A stretch of DNA of 64,000 bases from Nymphalis io (Eukaryota > Arthropoda > Insecta > Lepidoptera > Nymphalidae): contig NC_065889.1 in the NCBI RefSeq assembly GCF_905147045.1, positions 12,653,001 through 12,717,000 of the forward strand, given 5' to 3'. The notes below the pieces were generated by a model that did no database searches, had not been told where the DNA came from, and was given only the letters and a program-made list of their open reading frames with translations. This document shows, piece by piece, positions 1 to 12,322 of the stretch. Every line of letters starts with the position of its first letter. Positions within the stretch are counted from its first letter, which is position 1. Both the position numbers and the translations under genes were made by a program.

Positions 1-1216
1 TGACTGTAATAAAAAACGCATTTTGTTTTGTATTTTTAATCCGCATTAAATGCAAAAGGCTAATGATATTAAAAAATTCTTATTTTTCCTCGTCTACAGC
101 AAATGTTTATAGGACATCTAGTTGCTTTAATCTTAGGTTTATTTATTTTTCATAAAAGGATAGCCTTTGTTTCATCGAACTTTTTAAATATCACTGGCAG
201 TTTTTTTAATGACTGTTGTGAGGTAACAAGGAAACGAAATAAAAATTTAAAAATACCAACAGAGCCTCTCGTTAAGATGCTTTGATATTTGGCTGTGACA
301 TTTTATGATTCAAAAAACATAAATAAAACATAAATAAAACACTGAATGACATAGCTTATGTAGTTATGTGATGTTTATGGTAAAAGTTGTAATCCTAACT
401 TAATATCATAAATACGAAAGTAAGTTTATCGTAACGCCCCACTCCATTTTATATGCGAGGAAAACCGCTAGTGGCAACTACATATATATATAATGTATAT
501 ACAAGAATATTTTGTCTCTAACAGTGAAACATTTGTCAATTTGTCATTTATCATTTTCATCGTCACAATTCACTTATCCCATATATTTGGTTAGATTTTA
601 GGATCAGTAATAATTGCAGACTACCGCTTTGTCAACACAAATCTTCTTGAGTATGCTTATGCTGCCAGTTCCATTTTTGATTTTGATGTGATTTTGATTG
701 GAATGCTAAATCCATTCTTACTGGCGGATAATTCAGATCATCAGAAACCGGAATGAAGTTTTGCTTTGAAGTCGATTTATAAATTTGAAATTGGAATTCT
801 CATCTTTGCCCAGGATTATTAAAATTCAAACATACAGTAACAGTAAAGTATATATAAAAGTACAAAGGAAATCCACCAGTTTACACTAAGCCTTAACTCG
901 GAGTACTAGCGCGAACAGTACAAGACCTGCATTTCAAGTTGAACAATTGTCTGTTCAAGTGTACAAAGCGTCGGTACAGTTTTGTGGAACGTGGCTCAAA
1001 ATCACGTACGATGTGAGGTGTAGTTTTGTTAAGGATTAAGTTTTTGGTTCGGACAGGTTCGGTTTATTTAGGATTAATAAAACATTCTATCTTACTCCGT
1101 TGTTTCGAAGCCCGAGTGAATTATTTGCTACAAATGGCTACGCAACAACGTGCACATGTTATTTTAAGTATATTCATAACAGTATATGTATATCTTCCAT
1201 AAATCTGTTGTTTTAC
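1..1216. other. Non-coding stretch, nothing recognised
   Basis: AT-rich DNA with only short chance frames. No repeat family defined in this window was seen. Confidence 0.5.
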
Positions 1217-1497
1217 TTGGTATCAGGTTCTTGTGCCGGCTTGCTGGGTAGGTAACACCAATTCTTCTGATATCCTACCGTAAAACAGCAATAAGTTCCG
1301 GTTTGAAGGGTGAATGAGCCAGTGTAATTACAGACACAAGAGATATAATATCTGAGTTTCCAATGTTGGTGGCGCATTGGCTATGTAAGCGATGGTTGAC
1401 ATTTCTTACAATGCCAATGTCTAAGGGCGTTGGTGAACACTCACCATCATGTGGCCCATATGCTCATCCGCCTTCCTATTCTATATAAAAAAAATAA
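1217..1497 (+). mobile_element. SINE-A, near full length
   Basis: SINE-A reads CTGGTGGTAGGGCTTTGTGC at its 5' end, ggtttgaagggtgagtgagc in the middle and gctcgtccgccttcctattc plus A-run at the 3' end. This copy has a damaged 5' end but an intact middle and A-tail. Confidence 0.8.
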
Positions 1498-2132
1498 TTA
1501 TTAAAGGTTATTTATAAATTTTTCTAATAATAGATAAATTTCAATTTTTTTTATATTCTGATTGCCAAATTTATTATTTTTTTTGCAGTAAGATTAATTT
1601 CCTTATTAGGCGAAACGATAAGTTTAATAAGTAACGCACTAAATATATGAGAGATAAAATCGAAATGTTTTTCCAATATACTACCGGTTCGAAAAGAATA
1701 TATCCCAGCTTTAAGCGGAACCGGCGAAAATATCTCAAGACAATTTTTTTCTTTCTATTTTTGGGTATATCTCATGAAAACATATAACGATTTTTAAGCA
1801 ATTATTTTTATATTTTCATCTAATTATTTAACCTAAAATTCAGCAGTTACCTTAATTAAATGGAAATTTTGTTCTTTCGTCAGTTAATTAAATTAGACTG
1901 TGAAGATTATTTTTCGTCATAATTAAGATTTCGTATTTCGTTTTTAAAATGAAAAAAAATTATTAAAATATTAATTTATAAATACAAATGTTGTAAAACT
2001 GTTTTGAGCGCTGACAACATGTTTTCGGAACAGTGAGAAAGAAAACTATTAACTCGAGTTGAAATTATATGTTTCATAGCTTAATTCCAGGCGATTAAAC
2101 GTGAAGTCGATTAAGCCAAGACATGGTGGTTA

Positions 2133-2230
2133 GAACAAGTGAATCTTAACCAAAGTCAGATTCAAACATACATTTCATGTGTTAAATTTATGTTTATAAT
2201 TCATATTGTGCTCGCAATCCAAAATATTGT
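2133..2230 (+). mobile_element. SINE-B head remnant
   Basis: SINE-B has a tRNA-like head (agccgagatggcccagtggt, B box gggttcaaacccgg) and an RTE-like tail. Here gtggttagaacaagtgaatc, attcaaacatacatttcatg and gtttataattcatattgtgc remain. Confidence 0.45.
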
Positions 2231-2269
2231 CTGGTAACCTGCATGCGTTGTATATAATGATGACATTCT

Positions 2270-2410
2270 TATCGTATTTCCTGATAGATACAACGTTGGT
2301 CTTCAAATCCAGGGTAAATAGGTTTCTTCTTGGCAAGCGTGTTACATCCTAGACCGTATCGATGCTTAACATCAGGCAAGTCAACTGTCAAACGCTGGCC
2401 TATTAAAGGT
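2270..2410 (-). repeat. Dispersed repeat E, copy 1
   Basis: On the minus strand it matches the 14176 and 50928 copies: gtttgacagttgacttgcct, gatgttaagcatcgatacgg, aggatgtaacacgcttgcc and tttgaagaccaacg. It has an A-rich end at about 2405, consistent with a retroposed 3' end. Confidence 0.65.
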
Positions 2411-3533
2411 AAAAAAACCACCACACGTTTACACCAAACTGACGATAAGACTGATGTCATGTATTTTAAATCATCATTAAACAACACTTTACTGTTTAGT
2501 ACAAGTCTTCTGTGACGCTGATCATGTCAATAATTTGTATTCTTGATTAACCACTACAACCTATAATCATCAAAAATCTTTCGAATAGAATTAAATAAAT
2601 ACTCTTTCAATTTGAAGTAAAACTAACATATGAATATCGTATTCTGTTCACCGTCAGCCCTCTAGGTTTGGAAATGGGCCAGCGTGAACATATAACATGT
2701 TTTACTTAGGAGCATATTCGGCTAGCTACGAGCATGGAAAATTGAAGTTTCAATTTAATTCAGCGCATTGTGATGACAGTATTCGGCTTTCGAATACTTT
2801 TCGTACCGTTATGGTTTTTGGACGAATTCCGTCGTAATACGTACATAGCTGCAGAACTTTCATCAGAATTACTCAGTTGTTTAAAAATTCTGAATTCAAT
2901 TTTGCTTGTGATTATAAAATAAGATCCATAAAATAAAAACAAAATGATGAATAATTATCGCGTATTGAAATAACCGAAAAAATATCTTTTTCATCAACTA
3001 AAATTATCAATTGGGTAATCAAAATGTAATCAAAATTCTTGATTTTCTTTGATTGACCGACAACAATACGTAAAAACTAATGCGTTTAATTTAGAATATA
3101 TAAGAAGTAACGATATTCTTATAAACATACCCATATATAAGTGTAAGGAATGTAAGGATTACCTGATGTTGGGAGTTATAAAATATTTAGATCTGTCGTA
3201 ATGAGGTAGAAAAAAAGGTCGCTGTGTCCCACTACCCACGGGATAATATATTAATAATTCAACTTAATAATGATGATTCCAAAGTATAAAATATTATGTT
3301 TCTTGTTCAATCTCATTATTTTACACATAAACCATCGAATGGTTTTACACAAAAAGACTTTAATTTTAAGTTAATAGTGTACGTGTTGGACTCATCCCAA
3401 GAAGGGATCTCTTCCAGTCAGCCTTAGAATGCTGGGTGGGATTAAAATCTTAAGATTCAACAATTGAATTTGAATATTAATGATCATGGCTAAAAAATAT
3501 ATATATATTTAAAAAAACAATATTTCTCTTACA

Positions 3534-3656
3534 GAGGTTGCCTGGAAGAGATTCCAGAATGTGATAAGGCCGCCTTTGCATACTATATGTACTATTTGTT
3601 CTTTTATATGTTTGTAAATTGTGTGCAATAAAGGATTAATAAATAAATAAATGAAA
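3534..3656 (+). mobile_element. LINE 3' terminus with (ATAA)n tail
   Basis: gaggttgcctggaagagatt, gataaggccgcctttg, then gtgcaataaagg and (ATAA)n: the 3' UTR pattern common to a lepidopteran LINE group. It is recognised from its layout, and no coding part is retained. Confidence 0.6.
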
Positions 3657-4408
3657 ATAATAAACATTTATGTAATATTCTAATAAAAATCATAGCCTAA
3701 GTTCAAAGTCTTTATTTAATTACTCAAGTAATAAGCACTTTGAATCGTCATTTTACTATTCATAACAATCTCCAACCGAATGTATCAGTTCCTTGTGCCC
3801 ATCCAATCCCATCCAATCCATCCAAAAGTGCGTCATCGCCCGTCATAGAGGAAAAATATAACTTTTGGCGCAAAGTTTGGGTGCTTCAAATATACAATAA
3901 CTTGAATTATCATTTTTAGTTGGGTTTGTTAGCATTTAAAGTAATTAATGATTGTTTTGTTGGTTATTTGTGTATTTCTTATTATAAAATCAAATACTTA
4001 TTTATGTATTATTTTTAAAAAAGTGAATTTCACTTCTAGTTTGTAAGACTATTTTAATTATAATATAAAAGTATCCACCGGTTCGGCACGAAGACTCTTT
4101 TTAACAATAAAAAAAATAGTAATATTCATATGTTTAAAACCAACGAATACTAACTCCAAGCTCATGTATTATTTATACATATGTACAGTAAAATAAGCTG
4201 TTGACAACTACATTAACAAAAAAAATGTTGACAACCGACTTATGGTCACATATTATTTTGATGCATGTACTCTTAAAATGTTATATTATTATGGTCAATG
4301 TCACATATGACTTTGTAACATTTCACGACTGTTTTGATGCGGCGAGTTTCGAGTTTGCTTTTACAGAATAGTAATCCAATAAAGTTTCCGCAGGTACTTA
4401 AGAAAAAT

Positions 4409-4562
4409 CTAATTTTTTTTATAGTATAGATAGAGGAGCGAGCGTATGGGCCACTTGATGGTAAGTGGTTACCAACGTACATAGACATTGCTATTGTAAG
4501 AAATGTTAACCATCACTTATATCGCCAATGCGCCACCAAGCTTGGGAACTCAAATGTTATGT
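4409..4562 (-). mobile_element. SINE-A, 3' half only
   Basis: Poly-T, then gggccacttgatggtaagtg and ccaatgcgccaccaagcttg. Similarity stops at about 4562, where the ~143-bp duplicate begins. Confidence 0.78.
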
Positions 4563-4567
4563 CCAAA

Positions 4568-4711
4568 AAGATTTCAATTTCATCGTTAATGAAAATAGGA
4601 TCACTCGAATTATGTTTAACGAATATACAAAAATATCACACCTTTTAATACCCAGTTCTTCTAAGTTATCTTATTGGATAATTTAAAAAATGTAAATCAA
4701 ATTTTTCATTC
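4568..4711 (+). repeat. ~143-bp near-identical duplicate, copy 1
   Basis: From agatttcaatttcatcg to tttttcattcc it matches 19537-19680 with one visible substitution (atatcacacc versus atatcaaacc). It lies between a truncated SINE-A and a second SINE-A. Confidence 0.85.
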
Positions 4712-4950
4712 CTTTTTTTTTATAAAATAGGAAGGCGGACGAGCATATGGGCCACCTGATGGTAAGTGGTCACCAACGCCCTTAGACATTGGCATTGTAA
4801 GATATGTCAACCATCGCTTACATATCCAATGCGCCACCAACCTTGGGAACTAAGATTTTATGTCCCTTGTGCCTGTAATTACACTGGCTCACTCACTCTT
4901 CAAAACTCACAAACATACCAAGTACTGCTATTTTGCGGTAGAATACCATA
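4712..4950 (-). mobile_element. SINE-A, 5' end missing
   Basis: Starts with T8 and gaaggcggacgagcatatgg and runs to the gcggtagaatac block. Its first ~55 bp (in SINE orientation) are replaced by unrelated AT-rich sequence. Confidence 0.82.
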
Positions 4951-4999
4951 CATATATATAGCTCAGATCAATGTTTTAGTTGTTTTATTTATATGATCA

Positions 5000-5930
5000 T
5001 GATTTCAAACAAAACTGGTTGAACTCATGGTTGCTACTACAACTGAAGTAATATTTATTGATCATCATCATATGAATAAGGTTTTTTATAATCGTTCGCA
5101 TCAAATAACTATCAAAAGTGTTTAAAAATGTGTCGTACAAACGTTAAAACAATATAGGTTTAGCTGAAATCAATATATGTTTCATTTTTTTAATTACTTT
5201 TAGTGAAGTCCGGAGCTCCGTACATAACTGAAAAACCCTATGTAAATTCTATTCTTTCTCAATCTTTGCATTTTTAAAGTATTATTTTTACTATTTTATT
5301 TATTAAACAAATAGTTTACTTGTTTAAGCCCGACTAGAATTTATGAGCAAATATAAATAAAAATAAAATACCCGTCAATCTCCCACCGGTAGAGGCGATA
5401 CCCCTAGTTCATTTTTCATCCAGAGAATCGGAATTGCGATTGAACGAGGAAATGCTTCTAGTATCGTTCCGCACCGCGGGTTTTAAAATTAATTATTTTA
5501 TCAATTTATTTTATGTATAAAAAAGAAAATATTACAGCTAGCAACTTTCTCATTGCTGGTCTCCGGGTTTCCGTCATCTTGAGATAAAATTAACGAAGTA
5601 TCATGATGAAAAAAAAACATTTTTCTACAATGCTATTTCAATAGGTGTTGACGGATAAAATATGTCAGAATTACATTTAACATATATCCTCACCAGAAAC
5701 ATAAAAAAATAATAGTACTTTACCTGATTTGAACCCAGTCTTCTGTTAAGATTACCGTATTATAGCAACTGATACATCACAGCTCATTTATATTAAGAAA
5801 TTTTAAATTGTGCCTAATTTATTCAGAGAAATTGTAATGAAATAATATGACCAAGACTCATTTTTTTAAATTAGATAGGATAAATGTAATGCAATATTTA
5901 AATTGTTTTAACTACGTACATTAACATTAT
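5000..5930. other. Upstream region of P450-1
   Basis: AT-rich and without a recognised transposon. It should hold the P450-1 promoter; no xenobiotic-response or other known element was identified beyond the TATA-like box at its right end. Confidence 0.4.
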
Positions 5931-5935
5931 CTATT

Positions 5936-5943
5936 TATAAATA
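5936..5943 (+). promoter_or_regulatory. Putative TATA box of P450-1
   Basis: TATAAATA lies 99 bp before the preferred ATG at 6042. Initiation about 30 bp downstream would fall near 5966, after the upstream in-frame ATG at 5955. That supports a start at 6042, though an ATG at 5973 would remain in the mRNA. No initiator or other element was recognised. Confidence 0.5.
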
Positions 5944-6041
5944 CAAAGGTCATAATGATAAGAAACGACTCCATGAACGAACTTATATTGTTTACAAATC
6001 ATAACATTATATGCCACTGTTGTTTAAGTCTTAGAGCAATA

Positions 6042-7936
6042 ATGTTGTTAATTCTCGTTATAATTTCCTTATTAGTGGCATTCATATATGTAAAATATAA
6101 TAGTAATTATTGGAAGAAACGTGGAGTTGTTCAAGTTGATGGGTTGTTATCTAAATTTATTTGGAGTAATCGATCGATATCAGAAATCTACAAGGATTTA
6201 TGCAATGAATACGTAAAAGATTCTTATATTGGAGTATTTTTCGGAACAAAACCCGCACTCATAATTAAAGATGTGCGCGACATTCAATACGTTATGCAGG
6301 GGAATTTCGAAAGTTTCTACAGTCGTGGTATTATAAGCAATCCTAATGATATTTTAGCAGATAACGTTTTATTTATGAGTGATTATCGTCGCTGGAAACT
6401 GTTGCGGCACAAACTTTCGCCTATATTTACGAGTCTGAAGATAAAAAACATGTTTTACATTATGGAAAGATGTGCTCGAGATTTTGTTAAATTTGTTGAC
6501 AGTGACGAGTATGTACCCGATAACACTTTTAATGCGTTGTATACTTACACAACAGCTTGTATTGGAGCTACATTATTTGGTATCGACACTCAAACTAAGA
6601 ATACTATGGAATCCCCATTCTTAGAAATGACACGCGAATCAATTGAACCATCTTTGGTCGGCAATTTGAAGTTCACCCTTGCAAGCATATCACCGACTTT
6701 GTTTAATTTGTTCAACTTAAAACAGTTTGGTAAATACGAAGATTTTTTCATAGGCACTGTAAAGAGAGTATTTGAAAGACGGAGAAATGATAAACAAAAA
6801 AGACATGATTTCGTTGACATGTGTTTGGAATTGCAAAAACAAGGAACAATGAGAGATCCCGTAACTGGTTACGAAATAGAAGCAACGGATGAAGTTCTAG
6901 CAGCACAAGCTTTCTTTTTCTTTTTAGCTGGTGTTGATACATCAGCTACAGTTATGCATTTTGCTTTACTTGAATTGGCAAGTAACAAGGACATAATAAA
7001 TAAAGTTCATGAAGAAATTGACAGAGTTTTTAACGAATGTGATGAAAAATTGACCTATGATGATATTGATAAATTAGAATATTTGGACATGGTCATGAGT
7101 GAAACAATGAGAAAATATCCTCCAATCGGTGCTATTCAAAGGAGTTGTGCAAAGTCTACAGTTTTACCTACGGGGCAAGTAAAAGTTATAAAAGACGATA
7201 TTATTGTAATACCAATTTTTGCGGTGCATAGAGATGAAAAGCTGTACCCTAATCCAGAAGTATTCGATCCAGAACGTTTTTCATCGGAAAATATATCAAA
7301 AATTATTAAATTTAGTTATTTACCATTTGGTGAAGGAAACCGTATGTGCTTAGGTAAGTTAAAAGTTCATTATATTAAGATTATTCTTATTTAATCCTAT
7401 TACTTTTCAAAGCAACACTTGAAAAGATTGTAATCAATTTAAGTAGAATTTATAATTGTTTAAGCTATATAATTATTTTACAAAGTTATTCTATAAAACA
7501 AATTATTCTCAGAAAGATCTTTTCTAAATACAAAATTTGAAAGTACGTAAAGCCGTCGGTCCTGCGCCTTAACTCTTTCCGGTCGTGTCGGATTGCCTTA
7601 CAGGATTATGAGATTGATGGATGGAGAGTGCACCCGCGTTTGCACACATGCTTGTGCAAAATAATATGTCCTGCGCAGTTGGTTAATCTCTCTTAACATT
7701 GGTCGCTTTGGCCGAAATCGGTCAGGAAGATATTTAAATAGTTACGAGTTTAAAACAATAGAAACTTTTCTATTTTAGGAACAAGATTTGCACGTGTACA
7801 AGTCAAGTCGGGCTTGGCGTGGCTACTTCGTAAATACACACTGAAGGAGGAGAAATATGAACCAAGATCGTTCGCACCCAGTTTTTTCAGTCTAAGGGAT
7901 AGTAGAGTTAATTTCAAATTAATTTCTAGAAATTAA
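6042..7936 (+). CDS. Cytochrome P450, CYP3-clan-like, two exons (P450-1)
   Basis: Heme-thiolate monooxygenase, expected to be anchored in the ER and to use NADPH-P450 reductase to oxidise small lipophilic compounds; the substrate cannot be read from sequence. Exons are 6042-7353 and 7779-7936, joined by a GT-AG phase-1 intron, giving 489 aa, a normal P450 length. Residues are counted from Met at 6042. An N-terminal hydrophobic anchor covers about 1-17, followed by NYWKKRGV. The C-helix WKLLR is at 118-122, the I-helix AGVDTS at 296-301, the K-helix ETMR at 354-357, PERF at 410-413, and the heme loop FGEGNRMCLG has its Cys ligand at 436. Exon 2 continues TRFARVQVKSGLAWLLRKY and ends in RN-stop. 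The frame is also open from an ATG at 5955. I prefer 6042 because it aligns with the start of the paralogue at 48365 and puts the hydrophobic anchor first. Fold and clan are confident; the CYP family and subfamily are not assigned. Confidence 0.93.
7354..7778 (+). other. Intron of P450-1, carrying a SINE-D fragment
   Basis: The donor is GTAAGT directly after the first base of a Gly codon, and the acceptor is TATTTTAG. Splicing restores Gly just after the heme signature CLG. Reading through the donor instead gives a short tail and a stop at 7392-7394, which lacks the conserved C-terminal segment, so the splice is required. The intron is 425 bp. Confidence 0.88.
7540..7735 (+). mobile_element. 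SINE-D, 3' part, inside the P450-1 intron
   Basis: Shares with the fuller copy at 18898 the blocks acgtaaagccgtcggtcctg, tcgtgtcggattgcc, tgtcctgcgcagttgg and ggccgaaatcggtc. The tRNA head is missing. It lies in the same direction as transcription of the P450. Confidence 0.75.
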
Positions 7937-8565
7937 TTTTTTTTTTGACTAATAACCGCGAACTGTTTTTTGAATCTCGAGTTGTTTTTTAGTTTAGGGA
8001 CTCGTTAGAGAAGCAATAGCGTCAGCATTTTTGGTATAAAAAACGGTTTTTCGAACGGCGTATCCTTCAGGAATTTTATATTTATGTTTAGATAAAGTAT
8101 TATTCCTATTCTACTTATGTTTTTATATTTATACATAAATATAAATAATTTTTATCAATTTACTTATTATGTTACGTTAAATATACATTCAAATATAATA
8201 TTTACATTATATTTAGTTAATTGATGTAATAATTATTTTATGTTCCTCTTAAATATTTTGATGGTATCATGTATAATTGAAGATTTTGTTTTTTTAACCA
8301 AAGAAAAACCAAAAAAAAAATTATAATGTCGATAATGTCACGAAGAACTACTCACGATTCCTTAGATGTTCCAAATTGTATATGTGTGCGTTGAATGACT
8401 AATCAACAGGACATTGCCCCACCAATTTTATGTATGTAAAATAAAAATAAAAAAATATATATTGATACTTTTTTAAAAGTGTGCGAGAAAAGTTTTTAAA
8501 TGTGTGTCATTCTTGTACATTTGATTTTTTAGGCGGAAAAAGCTACATCTAGATTAACAGATACG
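7937..8565. other. 3' flank of P450-1
   Basis: AT-rich and non-coding. AATAAA-like strings near 8440-8450 could serve as poly-A signals, but none stands out. Confidence 0.35.
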
Positions 8566-8783
8566 CAGTGATGGCAAACTTAAAATTCCATATTTCGTTA
8601 CATTGCGTTTTGTTCTCTTCCATTCCGATCCATTCTATTACATTGCATTTTTTTCTATTCAATCAACAAGTTAAATTATATTTTTACACGCATAGATCAT
8701 CGTTAAACATTATCTAGTATAGTCCGATCTATTGGGACAGATTTATTTTCAATTTAACATTTTCCTGTAAGGTTGCCATCATT
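8566..8783. mobile_element. hAT-like MITE
   Basis: The left terminus CAGTGATGGCAAACTT faces a right terminus AAGGTTGCCATCATT, an imperfect inverted repeat of ~14 bp typical of hAT elements. The ~218-bp interior has no ORF. An 8-bp target duplication could not be shown. Confidence 0.5.
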
Positions 8784-9028
8784 TACGTACAAGAACGAAT
8801 GGCTAAGGGACACTAAAAACCTCGAAGGGACTGGAGGAAATGGTTTTTTTTTCTGTTAAATAAAAATTTATTCGAAATCAATGTTCTGTTTTCCTCTCAA
8901 ATAAGAAACCCTACAGCTTTTAAACTAAGAATAAGTATTGCTTCTATTGGATTTCATTATTATCGAATTGATTTATCGTATGCGAATTTAATTGTCAAGT
9001 ATTAAATATAATTTACGATCAGGGCAAC

Positions 9029-9284
9029 CAGGGGCGTAATTCTACTAATTTATAATGATTAAGATACGTTCTCGATTCAATTTCAGTCCAACTTTGACCA
9101 TTCTTTATGTATTGGGATCTGAAGCAAAATACGATGTAACCATATACCGTAATATCAAAACTAAGCTTAATAGTAAACTTTTATAATAGTGATATATAAT
9201 TAAATTGAATAATAAGAAAATTGATAAACGGCAACAATAACGCTTCGATTGCGATAGTGTCAATTTGTTAGCAGAATTGGCGCC
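9029..9284 (-). mobile_element. TIR element, family T, copy 1
   Basis: The left end CAGGGGCGTAATTCTACTAA faces a right end that reads, inverted, GGCGCCAATTCTGCTAA. The interior matches the 36580 copy in reverse. The right tip abuts the poly-T of a SINE-A and seems to have lost its last bases there. Non-coding. Confidence 0.7.
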
Positions 9285-9562
9285 TTTTTTTTTTATAGAA
9301 TAGGAAGGTGGACGAGCATATGGGCCACCTGATGGTAAGTGGTCACCAAACGCCCTTAGACATTGGCATTGTAAGAAATGTCAACCATCGCTTATAGCCA
9401 ATGCGCCACCAACCTTGGGAACTAAGATTTTATGTCCCTTGTGCCTGTAATTACACTGGTTCACTCACCCTTCAAACCGGAACACAACAATATCAAGTAT
9501 TGCTGTTTTGCGGTAGAATATCTGATGAGTGGGTGGTACCTACCCAGACGAGCTTGCCTAGT
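9285..9562 (-). mobile_element. SINE-A, nearly complete
   Basis: High similarity to consensus from the poly-T through gtggtacctacccagacgag. The last bases (cttgcctagtagtt) are altered. It sits on the right edge of TIR element T copy 1. Confidence 0.85.
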
Positions 9563-10108
9563 AGTTTCAGTATTTGAATACCGCTGGTTTATTTAAATCT
9601 TATAGTATCAATTGTTATTATACAAACAATAAAACTCATAAGATATAATCTGTGAGAAATATTTAAATAAATTGACATTGTCTTAGAATATTAAAAAAAA
9701 TATGAAGTGACTAATCAAGCAACTTACAGGACGAATGCAATCTCAAAGAAATGTTTTAATTCTCGAAAATATAATACTAACTCTATACTTAAATGTATGT
9801 TCATTAAATGCAATTAAATTATTAGTTAACTTATATGAAAATTAAAGAATGAAAACGTTTCATCACAATCGGGTAAATGGTTTTGGATGAAATGATGTAT
9901 GCTTTTGGAACGCATAGTGGACAAATACAACCGGCAATTTTTATTTATTCATTAATATAATATTTTATGAGTAATACTTATACTGATATCTTTTTTAAAT
10001 TACTAAATACCTACTCGAGCAATGCAGAGCAAAACTACGAGCAAAAATTAGCTAATTTAAATTAACGAATGCACGAGAAACATTTTTATACATAACATAT
10101 TTTTGACG

Positions 10109-10376
10109 AGCCGGTTGGCGTGGTTGGTAGAACACTTGCCTTCCACGACGAAGGTTGTGGGTTCGATTCCCACTTAGGACAGACATTTGTGTGCATGAAC
10201 ATGTCTGTTTGTCCTGAGTCTGGGTGTAATTATCTATATAAGTATGTATTTACAAAAAGAAAAGTAGTATATGCAGTATATCAGTTGTCTGGTTTCCATA
10301 GCACAAGCTTTGTACAAGCTTAATTTGGGATCAGATGGCCGTGTGTGAAAAATGACCCAGGATATTATTATTATTA
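10109..10376 (+). mobile_element. SINE-C, full length
   Basis: tRNA-like head gccggttggcgtggttggta, B box gggttcgattccca, body acatgtctgtttgtcctgag and gggatcagatggccgtgtgt, and an (ATT)n tail. This is the reference copy for the family. Confidence 0.85.
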
Positions 10377-10654
10377 TATTACATAAAGTTCAAAATGTAA
10401 CGTTCTCAAAACGTCCATCAACGAATTAAATAATAAATATCGAACATAAACATTAACCTAAGAATACAACTCGTTCCCCTAACGAAGTTTACGAATCACA
10501 CGCTTCAACACAGGTAAGCAAGCATCCTGTACAAATAGCCCGGAACTATTTTATCGTTTTGATATTATTTGATACTTGACAGATTTGTTCAACGCCTTCA
10601 TTTTTCATCAAAAACGATTTGAATTTATAAACTAAATGTGGAAACTATATTAAT

Positions 10655-11010
10655 ATTATTATTGCGTAAGTTACTCTGTTTGTTACGCTTTTACGTCTAA
10701 ACCACTTAATCGATTTGATGAAATTTCGTATGGAGCAAGTAAGCAAGCCCCAAAAAAAGGACAGGTATTATCTGCCCCTATCCCTAACGCGCGAGAAAAG
10801 TCGCCTACTAAAACTAATAGTAATAAATGAACTTTAATGTGGAATGGTTAATATATACTTCTCTACATGACCTTAATGCAAATATATATACGTCAGTGAG
10901 TTAAGTGTTGTATACATTTAAAATAAGAAGAATTAAAAAATAACAAATGACTAAATAAGGGTAAATAATACCTAACACCTTACATGCGGGCGAAGCCGTT
11001 AGCGGTAATC
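10655..11010 (+). repeat. Degenerate dispersed repeat (LINE/DNA-element 3' type)
   Basis: Contains gttacgcttttacgtctaaa, cgatttgatgaaatttcgta and gcgggcgaagccgttagcgg, a sequence order frequent at the ends of old lepidopteran repeats. No coding capacity was seen. Confidence 0.4.
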
Positions 11011-11245
11011 AGTAATTAATAAAATTAATTATAACTGAAAAATTAAAAATTGCCTTTTCCATTAAAATCTGAAAAATATAATCATGTATAGTATCTAATG
11101 CGCATCTTTGCGGGCTCATGCATAAAAACTTCATAAATATTTCACAGTTTTTGTTTCAGCTTTTAGTCAAAGAAAGCTATACTAAAATTTCACTTATTAT
11201 TTAGAAATAAGTTTATGATGTATTTAATAAATAATAATTTAACTT

Positions 11246-11522
11246 AGTGGCTACGACTATATGCAGGTACCACGCACTCATCACATATTCTACCACCAAA
11301 TAACAATACTCGATATAGTTGTGTGCGGCTGGAAATATGTGTGAGCCATTGAAACTTCAGGTACAATGAATATAACATCATAGTTCCCAAGGTTGGTGGA
11401 GCATTGGTGATGTAAGCGATGGTTAACATTTCTTACATAACCAATGTCTATGAGCGTTGGTAACCACTTACCATCACGTGGCCCATATGCTCGTCCGTCG
11501 CCTACCTATTCAATAAGAAAAA
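11246..11522 (+). mobile_element. SINE-A, degenerate
   Basis: caggtaccacgcactcatca, ttcccaaggttggtggagca and tggcccatatgctcgtccg are preserved. The 5' end and A-tail are eroded. Confidence 0.75.
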
Positions 11523-12322
11523 CAATAGATGCGCACAATTGAAATATGATTTACTATTAACATTTCTCATGTGAATTTTTTTCAATAAAAACATTTCATA
11601 ATCATAAATTCAAGGTAAAAAAAGTAATTCAAATGTACAAAACTTTTTAATTAAATCAGTATAAGAATAAGTACCTAAGTATCATTTGCTCATTGTCTGG
11701 ACCACCCTACGATACGGGAAAACATAATAAACTTAAGTTTACTTCCATAAATGCTTCGTTATCCCTTATAATTACCTAAAATTTGTCTTTTCAGTGGGTA
11801 ATTTTCGTCTTGGATATCTAGTTGGCGAACACAACACCGTTTTCGTATATATATGGACATCGCCTCCTGTGCAAATAGCCAGGGTTATCACAATTGACCA
11901 TTATAAAAGCCTTGAACTAAAATCTTTTTCAATGTAAAGAAAGATATGTTGAAGTTGTCAAATGAAGGCTATACAGTCCCGCCTTTTAATATTAGTAGCC
12001 AACATTGCTAGACGTAAATGTTATTTTTTAATTCACAATTAATATTTTATTTTATCATATAATCGTTTTTTCTATGAACCTTATTAAAATTCACTTCTAT
12101 AACAATTAATTCAAGCTAGTGGTCGCCTATTGCGATATATCGCCTAAAATAAGACTTCGTCATTGTTTTGAAGTCCAATTTCATTTCATAATTTCAAATT
12201 ACAAATTTCGACAACAGATGAAGATTATATAAGAAAGCGTATGTGAATTTCTAATTTGTGTCATATGCAATAATTTTTATAAATAAAATGCATGAAAAAT
12301 ATGACAGATGACGCTTAAAATC

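Noticed and set aside
6590..6942. Antisense frames within P450-1 and at 47749 within P450-2
   Set aside because: Shadows of the P450 coding strands.
7354..7394. Unspliced 3' end of P450-1
   Set aside because: It would remove the conserved segment after the heme loop; exon 2 at 7779 supplies it in frame.
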